Positions 1-5,789 of a stretch of 64,000 nucleotides of DNA are shown here, in pieces. Origin of the DNA: Clostridium sp. OS1-26 (GTDB lineage: Bacteria > Bacillota > Clostridia > Clostridiales > Clostridiaceae). How positions within the stretch are numbered: the stretch's first letter is position 1; each line of letters begins with the position of its first letter. Made by a program: the position numbers and the translations under genes. The notes under the pieces were generated by a model that had not been told where the DNA came from, made no database searches, and was given only the letters and a program-made list of their open reading frames with translations. The stretch covers positions 5,799,208 through 5,863,207 of the forward strand of contig NZ_CP133264.1 in NCBI RefSeq assembly GCF_030915445.1, in the 5' to 3' direction.

Positions 1-503
1 TCTAAAATATGCCTGCTATACTCGCATACCTCTTTTAAAAGCGTTTCTACATCTTCACTATTTGATTTGACAGCACTTTCTCCTGCTGCTCTTATGATAG
101 TAAGAATTGTTCCTTCCGTTGGTCTCATAACAGCCTTATAAGCTGATTTTGAACCTTCCATCAAACTATTTGCAAATTCTACAGAAGTAACCTCACTTTT
201 TCCTTCTAGACCTTTTGCAATTCCTCTAAATATTTGTGAAAGTATTACGCCTGAGTTACCTCGTGCTCCCATTAGAGCTCCTTTAGCTAGCTTTTTAGCT
301 ATTTCCTCTATAGACTTATCTCTCATATTCTTAATTTCAGACACTGCACTTCTAAATGTCATAGACATATTCGTCCCCGTATCTCCGTCTGGTACAGGAA
401 AAACATTTAATGAATTTACATAATCCTTTTGCATTTCCAGCTTATTGCTTGCATGGACAACCATATTGTAAAAACACTGGCCATCTATATTTAAGTACTT
501 CAT
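1..503 (-). CDS. fakA: FakA/YloV-type DAK-domain fatty acid kinase, N-terminal part (cut by window edge)
   Basis: Only the first ~167 codons are inside the window; the gene continues beyond base 1. The ATG at 503 follows a strong GGAGG and is the natural start. The DhaL-like nucleotide-binding signature NVFPVPDGDTGTNM lies at about residues 33-46, where aspartates coordinate Mg-ATP in dihydroxyacetone-kinase relatives. A glycine-rich GALMGARGNSGVI stretch follows. The family, FakA, phosphorylates fatty acids held on FakB proteins and feeds them into phospholipid synthesis. Placement after an Asp23-family gene is the conserved yloU-yloV pair of Firmicutes. The assignment rests on motif and synteny; the FakB-interacting C-terminus is not visible. 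Confidence 0.9.
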   Translation of the reverse strand, partial: MKYLNIDGQCFYNMVVHASNKLEMQKDYVNSLNVFPVPDGDTGTNMSMTFRSAVSEIKNMRDKSIEEIAKKLAKGALMGARGNSGVILSQIFRGIAKGLEGKSEVTSVEFANSLMEGSKSAYKAVMRPTEGTILTIIRAAGESAVKSNSEDVETLLKEVCEYSRHIL

Positions 504-519
504 ATTTGAAAACTACCTC

Positions 520-870
520 CTAGACTCTAACACCTTGAACATTCACTGTAATATTTGAAACTTTAAGACCTGTATAATTCTCCACATTATATTTTACTTT
601 TTGAATTATATTATTAGCAATAACTGATATTTTAGTTGAATATTGAACCATAATAAATAGCTCTATAGATAATCCGTCTTCTTTAGAACGAACTTTTACA
701 CCTTTGCTTAAGTTTTCACTCTTTATTAATTCCCATAGTCCATCTTTAGCATTTCTAGATGCCATTCCAACTACACCATAACACTCCATAGTTGAAACAC
801 CTACAATATTGGCAACCACTTCTTCTGAATAGCTTATAATTCCGTTCTCACTGGTGATGTTACCTATCAT
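520..870 (-). CDS. yloU: Asp23/Gls24 family envelope-stress protein (YloU-like)
   Basis: This 116-residue protein matches the Asp23/Gls24 pattern: an N-terminal stretch GIISYSEEVVANIVG, a central VxGVxxM-like segment (YGVVGMA) and a C-terminal amphipathic part ending in NITVNVQGVRV. It has no signal peptide or membrane segment. Family members are abundant cytoplasmic proteins linked to envelope homeostasis, but the biochemical role is not established. The start has a GGAGGAGG ribosome site. The stop overlaps the ribosome site of fakA, so the two are co-transcribed and probably translationally coupled. It is divergent from rpmB, as in Bacillus. Confidence 0.92.
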   Translation of the reverse strand: MIGNITSENGIISYSEEVVANIVGVSTMECYGVVGMASRNAKDGLWELIKSENLSKGVKVRSKEDGLSIELFIMVQYSTKISVIANNIIQKVKYNVENYTGLKVSNITVNVQGVRV

Positions 871-986
871 AATAAAATCCTCCTCCTGTCATAGACCATA
901 TAACATATTTTATATTAAATAAGAGATTTATTCAAGGAAATATATTATTTATAATGTTATTTTTACTATTTAATTTTATAATATAC

Positions 987-1016
987 TTGCAAAAATTCTA
1001 TGTTTTGTGGTAAAAT
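987..1016 (+). promoter_or_regulatory. Candidate sigma-A promoter of rpmB
   Basis: TTGCAA at 987-992 and TAAAAT at 1011-1016 are separated by 18 bases and point toward rpmB. They lie within the 205-base divergent gap between yloU and rpmB. The call rests on sequence match only. Confidence 0.45.
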
Positions 1017-1075
1017 AATTAATGTTTGAATTGAGAAGATATATTTCTTCACAATTTGTTAAGGAGGTGTTTATA

Positions 1076-1267
1076 ATGTCAAGAAAGTGCGAAATATGCA
1101 ATAAAGGCGTTGTATTTGGTGTACAATACAGCCACTCACACCGTCAATCAAAAAGAACTTGGGCTCCAAACATAAGAAAAGTTAAAGCTATAGTTGAAGG
1201 AACACCAAAAACTATACATGTTTGTACAAGATGCCTTCGTTCAGGAAAGGTTCAACGTGCAATATAG
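1076..1267 (+). CDS. rpmB: 50S ribosomal protein L28, zinc-binding (C+) form
   Basis: The 63-residue protein starts MSRKCEICNKG, and the second CxxC (CTRC) lies near the C-terminus. The two pairs form the zinc ribbon of the C+ variant of L28, a large-subunit protein. An in-frame ATG 54 bases upstream would add 18 unrelated residues. The ATG at 1076 is preferred because AAGGAGG sits 6 bases before it and it gives the normal family length. This is the only plus-strand core gene in the first 40 kb, divergent from yloU-fakA, and it is followed directly by a strong terminator. Confidence 0.97.
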   Translation: MSRKCEICNKGVVFGVQYSHSHRQSKRTWAPNIRKVKAIVEGTPKTIHVCTRCLRSGKVQRAI

Positions 1268-1273
1268 GGAATA

Positions 1274-1305
1274 AAAAATGCAGTTGTTTAAACAATTGCA
1301 TTTTT
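1274..1305 (+). terminator. Rho-independent terminator of rpmB
   Basis: A near-perfect palindrome with stem arms around TGCAGTTGT / ACAATTGCA, preceded by A-run and followed by TTTTTG, begins 6 bases after the rpmB stop. Confidence 0.9.
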
Positions 1306-1345
1306 GTTTCTTGCATTAATATTGTAATTTATTACATTACTTTAC

Positions 1346-1496
1346 AATATTTAGCTCCTTTGCAATCCTAAAGTTGAACCTTAATTTAATATAGTAATCG
1401 TAATAACATTTTTATTAAATTTGTTATGCTCTAAATTCTTTACTTATTGAATCTAAACTTATAATACTTAGGCAATTCAAAGGAGCACATATTTTT
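1346..1496. repeat. Small element with imperfect terminal inverted repeats
   Basis: The sequence around TTAGCTCCTTTGCAATCC (1351-1368) is repeated in inverted orientation around TTCAAAGGAGCACAT (1477-1491), bracketing about 150 bases of AT-rich non-coding DNA. No ORF is inside. It could be a MITE-like remnant or an RNA stem. No second copy was found in this window. Confidence 0.4.
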
Positions 1497-1553
1497 ATCT
1501 AATTATTTTAAGATGAAAGTTACATTAATTAAGATACATATAGATACAATTAT

Positions 1554-1588
1554 TAAGCCTGAAACTATGTTTTTAGGCTTTTTTTCTT
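1554..1588 (+). terminator. Terminator-like hairpin in the rpmB-distal intergenic region
   Basis: AAGCCT and AGGCTT arms flank a 14-base loop, followed by a run of T on the plus strand. No plus-strand gene is visible immediately upstream, since rpmB already has its own terminator at 1274. It may end a short RNA transcribed from 1306-1550, or be incidental. Confidence 0.45.
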
Positions 1589-1646
1589 TATAATTGCTTC
1601 CTATTCTCTTCTAATAGTCATTATATCCTTTAATTATATTTTTATC

Positions 1647-1975
1647 CGATGTCTACCGCCACTTATATCCCAACGCACTCTGTGAAAGCGATTCGCACCA
1701 AATCAGCACGCTGTGTAAGCGATCATCTCAAAATCATAGATTTTGGATGCCTGCTTAACATTTGGGCTCTCTGCTTGCACTCTGTGAAAGCGATTCACAC
1801 CAAATCAAAGATTTGGGTTCTCTGCTTTTCTTAAAGTTGGGGATATAAGTGGCGCTACGGCCCTGGATAACGGATTCTAAGCTTCAGATGGAGGTTAAAT
1901 GCCTAAATGACATTTAACGGGCAGAATTGCCCAGTGGTCGTAGACAAAACTCCACCTGAAGCCAAGAATCCTGTT
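1647..1975. repeat. Composite dispersed palindromic repeat
   Basis: The first module is bounded by inverted copies of CGCCACTTATATCC (1657-1670 and 1841-1854). It contains a 30-base direct repeat (1676-1705 and 1778-1807, one mismatch). A second inverted pair follows: GGATTCTAAGCTTCAGATGGA at 1872-1892 against 1951-1971, around a smaller hairpin at 1894-1918. A 54-base inner segment (1701-1754) recurs inverted at 39075-39128 with a single mismatch. Both ends recur fused at 28049-28086. There is no transposase and the short reading frames here are not gene-like. Confidence 0.75.
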
Positions 1976-2080
1976 TATAACAAGACAATCTTAACTTAAA
2001 CACTCTTTCAAGTTCTTCATATAATATTATTGTAATTTATGTATGAATTGATGACTGACCTCAATAAACAATTGCTATAA

Positions 2081-2120
2081 GAAAGAGGCAGTCCCAATAA
2101 TTTAGGTGGCTGCCTCTTTC
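2081..2120 (-). terminator. Hairpin downstream of the small frameshifted gene
   Basis: Perfect 11-base arms GAAAGAGGCAG / CTGCCTCTTTC with an 18-base loop lie just past the stop at 2141. The minus-strand T-tract is weak, so function as a terminator is likely but not certain. Confidence 0.6.
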
Positions 2121-2140
2121 TTGTATAATCTTAAACTAAA

Positions 2141-2268
2141 TTAAACCTCTGGCAAGCCTCTCACAGGCTTCTTCATATTAGGATCAACATCCATTGTAAT
2201 AGGGTTTGCTGTTTTTGAATTTTGGCCTTTATTATCATTTTTTCTCTTTTTTCTCCTTTGGTTGGCAT
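2141..2268 (-). pseudogene. Small hydrophilic protein gene, 42 codons, interrupted by an apparent 1-base frameshift
   Basis: The ATG at 2268 has a good ribosome site (AAGGGGTGA, 7 bases upstream). It reads MPTKGEKREK and then runs out of frame. Shifting by one base at the A6 run (plus-strand T6 at 2238-2243) continues into NDNKGQNSKTANPI, then a tail ending MKKPVRGLPEV and a TAA at 2141. As read, frame 0 gives only a 31-residue product. The composition (Lys/Asn-rich, no hydrophobic core) looks like a small spore-former protein, but I do not recognise the family. It lies downstream of the amidase gene on the same strand. One missing base in a homopolymer suggests a sequencing error as much as true decay. 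Confidence 0.55.
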
Positions 2269-2402
2269 ATCGTTGTCACCCCTTTTCAATATTAACTTGC
2301 CCACACTAGAAGATTTTAATACTAAATTATTTGAATGTCTCTTTCCATCTACAGCAGACCCTACTCTCCATTGTACACATATAAGCGCATATCCTTTATT
2401 CC

Positions 2403-2960
2403 CTATTTTCTGTCTAAATCCATTTTAGTATTGATTACACTTGAATATTTTCCAATTATGCCCTTTACTATTGCAGTTGCCATAGACTCAGGATTAAATC
2501 TATTCATATCTTCTTGCGAATCAACAAAACACCCTTCTATAAGTAAAGAAGTCATGGCAGTATTGTTTAAAACGTACAGATGATGTCCGTCAATTCCCTG
2601 AACCTTTACCCCTCTGTTTACAAATCCTAAAGAAACAATTTCCTTAAGAACATTCTCTGCGATACTTCTTCCACCTTCACTTCCAATCCATATCTCAGTC
2701 CCATGTCCACCACCTGCATTTTCATGAAGGCTTACATATAGATCTGCACCTGAATTATTTGCCTTATTAACTCTTTGCCATAGACTATCAGATACACTTA
2801 AACAATCAGTAGGTGTAACAACAATCACTTGATATCCAAATGACTGTAGTTTGGATACAACTCTTTTTCCTACATCAACTACCATAGTATTTTCATCGCC
2901 TATATATGATGCACCTGTGTCAGGATAACAGTTATGACCTATGTCTAAAGCAATTTTCAT
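2403..2960 (-). CDS. N-acetylmuramoyl-L-alanine amidase (Amidase_3 family)
   Basis: The 185-residue protein is almost entirely a zinc amidase catalytic domain. Zinc ligands expected for the family are visible: H9 in DIGHN, E23 in GDENT and H79 in SLHENAGGG. The catalytic glutamate is E142 in LLIEGC. It cleaves the lactyl-amide bond between muramic acid and the stem peptide. There is no signal peptide or cell-wall-binding repeat, so export would need cell lysis or another route, as with CwlC-like mother-cell-lysis enzymes. The start is preceded by GGGAGAG. It lies between spoVM and the frameshifted small gene, and the placement beside a sporulation gene suggests, but does not prove, a role in sporulation. 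Confidence 0.88.
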   Translation of the reverse strand: MKIALDIGHNCYPDTGASYIGDENTMVVDVGKRVVSKLQSFGYQVIVVTPTDCLSVSDSLWQRVNKANNSGADLYVSLHENAGGGHGTEIWIGSEGGRSIAENVLKEIVSLGFVNRGVKVQGIDGHHLYVLNNTAMTSLLIEGCFVDSQEDMNRFNPESMATAIVKGIIGKYSSVINTKMDLDRK

Positions 2961-3037
2961 CTAATCACTCTCCCTTACTTTCATAATCATAATATGAAAA
3001 TAACGAAAAATAGTGAACTTTACACATAAAAAATAAA

Positions 3038-3063
3038 ACTCCTCTTCTATTGACAAGAGGAGT
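3038..3063 (-). terminator. Terminator of the spoVM unit
   Basis: Perfect arms ACTCCTCTT / AAGAGGAGT with an 8-base loop are followed on the minus strand by TTTATTTTTTAT. The same stem recurs at 56335-56360 and 57322-57345. Confidence 0.85.
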
Positions 3064-3073
3064 AAATTAATAA

Positions 3074-3145
3074 CTATTTCTTTCTTTTAAAAAATTTTAT
3101 AATGGCCGATAAAAATCCTGGAAGTTTAATAGTAATTATTTTCAT
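3074..3145 (-). CDS. spoVM: Stage V sporulation protein SpoVM
   Basis: A 23-codon reading frame starts at 3145 with GGAGG 7-8 bases upstream. It encodes MKIITIKLPGFLSAIIK followed by a basic tail (FFKRKK). This matches the SpoVM pattern: a short N-terminal strand, the conserved IKLPxFL motif with a helix-breaking proline, then an amphipathic cationic helix. In Bacillus the peptide recognises the curved outer forespore membrane and recruits SpoIVA for coat assembly. Position after thiN and before the rpmB region is the same as in B. subtilis, which strongly supports the call. spoIVA is also in this window at 19988. Confidence 0.88.
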   Translation of the reverse strand: MKIITIKLPGFLSAIIKFFKRKK

Positions 3146-3157
3146 AAGATATACCTC

Positions 3158-3325
3158 CTACTTATTATTCTCCATCAAGTACCATCCACAATAAATTAAT
3201 GCCCCACCTACAGCTATTATCCATCCCCATACTGGGATAATAAAAGTTATTACTATTCCAACCCCAATTGATGCTATCGCTAACCCTATTTTTTTTCTTT
3301 TCTTTTTATAACATTTTTTTGACAT
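3158..3325 (-). CDS. Small membrane protein (55 residues) preceding spoVM
   Basis: The frame starts at 3325 with AAGGGA upstream and encodes a very basic N-terminus (MSKKCYKKKRKK) followed by two hydrophobic segments. These lie at about residues 13-29 (IGLAIASIGVGIVITF) and 31-50 (containing VWGWIIAVGGALIY), probably a membrane hairpin with positive-inside N-terminus. The stop codon TAG runs into the ribosome site of spoVM, so the two genes are certainly co-transcribed. I do not recognise a named family. Co-expression suggests a sporulation-stage membrane role, which is inference. Confidence 0.75.
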   Translation of the reverse strand: MSKKCYKKKRKKIGLAIASIGVGIVITFIIPVWGWIIAVGGALIYCGWYLMENNK

Positions 3326-3449
3326 ATTATTATCCCTTAAAATTGCTCTATAATATTATATGCATTGACTCTCTTTATTGTTACATAATTTTAGTGATTT
3401 TTTAATGTTAGGATCTATTAAATATTTTTAAAGCATCTGAAAGAAATTA

Positions 3450-3480
3450 ATAAAAGCAGCTGATAGTTATTATCAGCTAC
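3450..3480 (-). terminator. Terminator of the thiN-distal transcript
   Basis: Arms AGCTGATA / TATCAGCT surround a 5-base loop, followed on the minus strand by TGCTTTTATTAATTT. It begins about 30 bases after the thiN stop. Confidence 0.8.
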
Positions 3481-3512
3481 TCTTATTATAATATTGGTAT
3501 ATATTTATTTTA

Positions 3513-4151
3513 CTAATCTTTACTATAAAATATAAGAATAGTTCCTTTTTCAAAAGAAATTTCAACTTCATTATCTAGAAATTGATTAGAAATTGTACGA
3601 GAATCTCCTAGTCCTAGGTTATAATCTACAAGTTTATATTTTGCACCTCTTATATTTAGATTTTCTACACACTCACAATATGCCTGAAGAGAAAAATCAG
3701 ATCCTCTTTCTCCTTTTATTTTTGTTGACTTATTTGATATAGCAATTGTATTATGTTCATCCTTTATATATGCTTTAACATTTTGCTCTAAACACTTCTT
3801 GAGTATTCCTATATTACCCATCATATGATCTATTCTTGTACCTGTACATCCTAGAAATACAATTTCCGTTACTCCTAATTTTATAGCTTTGCTAAAAATA
3901 AATTCTGTATCCGTAAAGTCTTTGTCTTTTGGAACTTCTTCTACCTTACAATCCTTATGTTTTAAAAAAAAGTTTAAGGCATCTTTATCTATAGAATCAA
4001 AATCTCCCATAAGATAATTAGGTACTATTTGATGTTTATATAAAAAGTTACCCCCACTATCAGCACAGATTAAGTAATCACTATCCTTTAGTTCTTTATT
4101 TATTAGCTCATAAGATGGAGGAGTACCTCCAGACATCAAGACTGCTTTCAT
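3513..4151 (-). CDS. thiN: Thiamine pyrophosphokinase
   Basis: This 212-residue protein carries the family signatures ADSGG (30-34) and GDFDS (49-53), whose aspartates bind Mg-ATP. PKDKDFTDTE and GCTGTRIDH appear in the thiamine-binding region, and the C-terminal beta-sandwich ends in GTILIFY. It transfers pyrophosphate from ATP to thiamine to make thiamine diphosphate in the cytoplasm. It starts one base after the rpe stop, in the conserved rsgA-rpe-thiN(-spoVM) order. No TPP riboswitch precedes it, as expected for a gene embedded in a constitutive operon. Confidence 0.95.
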   Translation of the reverse strand: MKAVLMSGGTPPSYELINKELKDSDYLICADSGGNFLYKHQIVPNYLMGDFDSIDKDALNFFLKHKDCKVEEVPKDKDFTDTEFIFSKAIKLGVTEIVFLGCTGTRIDHMMGNIGILKKCLEQNVKAYIKDEHNTIAISNKSTKIKGERGSDFSLQAYCECVENLNIRGAKYKLVDYNLGLGDSRTISNQFLDNEVEISFEKGTILIFYSKD

Positions 4152-4152
4152 T

Positions 4153-4803
4153 TTAAAATTCCCCTTTTAAATCCTGTATGTTCTCTTCTATTTTTCCATC
4201 TTTAAATACTGCTGAACCGGCAACAACTACATTTGCCCCACAGTCTACAACTTCTTTTATATTGTCTTTTCCTACTCCTCCATCTACTTGAATCATAAGA
4301 TTCTTGTTATACTTATTGCTCAATTCTTTAACTTCCCTAATTTTTTCTGAGCAATAATTTATGTATTTCTGTCCACCAAACCCTGGATTTACAGACATTA
4401 TTAACACCATATCCAAAATAGGGATTAAATGTTTTATGCTTTCTACGGGGGTAGCAGGATTTAAAGCCACCGCTGCCTTAATACCAAAGCTTTTTATATA
4501 ATTTATAGTTCTATCTATATGTCTATCAGCTTCATAATGTACTGTAATAATATCTGCACCGGCTTTTACAAAATCCTCTATATATCTTGCTGGCTCTTCA
4601 ATCATCAAATGTACATCAAAAGTGAGATTTGTGATTTTTCTTACACTTTTCATTATAGGTACTCCAAAGGATATATTGGGTACAAACATTCCATCCATTA
4701 CATCTATATGAATGAAATCCGCACCGTACTTTTCTAGACTTTTAATATCTTCTCCTAATTTAGAAAAATCTGCTGATAATATTGAAGGGGCTATCTTTAC
4801 CAT
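4153..4803 (-). CDS. rpe: Ribulose-phosphate 3-epimerase
   Basis: The 216-residue TIM-barrel protein starts MVKIAPSILSADF and contains the metal/substrate motifs HIDVMDGMFVPN (32-43), HLMIEEP, MSVNPGFGGQ and VDGGV. It interconverts ribulose 5-phosphate and xylulose 5-phosphate in the pentose phosphate pathway. Its start overlaps the last codons of rsgA by 7 bases, so translation is coupled. Length and motifs are complete. Confidence 0.97.
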   Translation of the reverse strand: MVKIAPSILSADFSKLGEDIKSLEKYGADFIHIDVMDGMFVPNISFGVPIMKSVRKITNLTFDVHLMIEEPARYIEDFVKAGADIITVHYEADRHIDRTINYIKSFGIKAAVALNPATPVESIKHLIPILDMVLIMSVNPGFGGQKYINYCSEKIREVKELSNKYNKNLMIQVDGGVGKDNIKEVVDCGANVVVAGSAVFKDGKIEENIQDLKGEF

Positions 4804-5666
4804 TGCTTATTCCTCCTGCTCATTATTTCCTCTAGTGTTTTTATGTAAAATTCATATCTTTTGTTATTTACCATACCATTAGTAACAGCTTCTTTTACAG
4901 CACACCCTGGCTCCTTAAAATGAATACATCCTGTAAACTTACAACAACCTATATAATCGGTAAATTCCGGAAAACAATCTTGCACTTTTTCCTTCGATAA
5001 AAAATCTAAATCTAAAGAAGAAAATCCAGGAGTATCTACAATAAAGCCTTCACCTATATCTATAAGTTCACTATGTCTTGTTGTATGTTTACCTCTGCGA
5101 AGCTTTTCACTTATTTCTCCTGTTTCCATAAGCTCTCTTCCTGCTATTGTATTTAAAATAGTTGATTTACCTACACCAGAGGGTCCACATAATACCGTTA
5201 CATTATCTTTTAGCTTTTCTTTCACTGTTTGAATACCATATCCCTCTTTTGCCTTTAAGAAAATGATTTCATAACCTGCGCTTTTTATCATATCTACGAT
5301 TTCATTTCTCTCTTCTTCAGATATTAAATCTAACTTGTTAAAACATACTATTACTTTTAAATTATTATACTCACAGTTTATTAAAAACTTATTTAGTAAG
5401 TCTTCATTTATTTCAGGGTTTTTTAAAGCAAATACAACTAAAGCTTGGGTGACATTTGCTACTGCTGGTCTGATCAGTTCGTTATCTCTAGGATAAATTT
5501 TATCTATAACGCCTTTTCCGTCTTTAATAGTAATTTCTACCTTATCTCCAACCATAGGAGTAAGTTCATTATGTCTAAACTTACCTCTTGCTTTACATTC
5601 AACTACTCCTTCATTTACCTTTATATAATAAAATCCACCTATTCCTTTTACTATAGTTCCTTGCAT
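4797..5666 (-). CDS. rsgA: Ribosome small-subunit-dependent GTPase A
   Basis: The 289-residue protein shows the circularly permuted GTPase order. An N-terminal OB fold (1-70) precedes the G4 motif NKLD (110-113), then the P-loop GPSGVGKST (161-169) and G3 DTPG (211-214). A C-terminal zinc knuckle uses C242, C247, H249 and C255. It is a 30S maturation factor that releases at GTP hydrolysis. It starts with AGGAGG upstream and is followed by rpe with overlap. In B. subtilis the orthologue CpgA/YloQ is a PrkC target encoded next to prkC, the same arrangement as here. Confidence 0.97.
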   Translation of the reverse strand: MQGTIVKGIGGFYYIKVNEGVVECKARGKFRHNELTPMVGDKVEITIKDGKGVIDKIYPRDNELIRPAVANVTQALVVFALKNPEINEDLLNKFLINCEYNNLKVIVCFNKLDLISEEERNEIVDMIKSAGYEIIFLKAKEGYGIQTVKEKLKDNVTVLCGPSGVGKSTILNTIAGRELMETGEISEKLRRGKHTTRHSELIDIGEGFIVDTPGFSSLDLDFLSKEKVQDCFPEFTDYIGCCKFTGCIHFKEPGCAVKEAVTNGMVNNKRYEFYIKTLEEIMSRRNKQW

Positions 5667-5688
5667 AAATCCTCCTATTATTAATTTT

Positions 5689-5740
5689 AGTAAAGAGTGA
5701 AGAATTAATAATCTTTATTGATTTTCTTTCACTCTTTACT
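5689..5740 (-). terminator. Hairpin between prkC and rsgA
   Basis: Perfect 13-base arms AGTAAAGAGTGAA (5689-5701) and TTCACTCTTTACT (5728-5740) sit in the 123-base gap between prkC and rsgA. The following T-tract is weak, so it may attenuate or process the mRNA rather than fully terminate it. Confidence 0.55.
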
Positions 5741-5789
5741 TTCAATTTAAATCCAATGTAAATAAACTTCTCCGTAGAACCATATTTTA

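Noticed and set aside
1676..1807. Possible CRISPR array or tandem repeat array
   Set aside because: Only two copies of a 30-base unit, unequal context, no spacer series and no cas genes.
1649..1834. 61-codon plus-strand reading frame
   Set aside because: It lies entirely inside the composite palindromic repeat, its two halves are the internal direct repeat, and it has no ribosome site. The frame is a by-product of the repeat.
2403..2960. Prophage endolysin indicating a prophage
   Set aside because: A phage-like amidase alone, with no holin, integrase or structural genes; better read as a chromosomal sporulation or autolysis gene.
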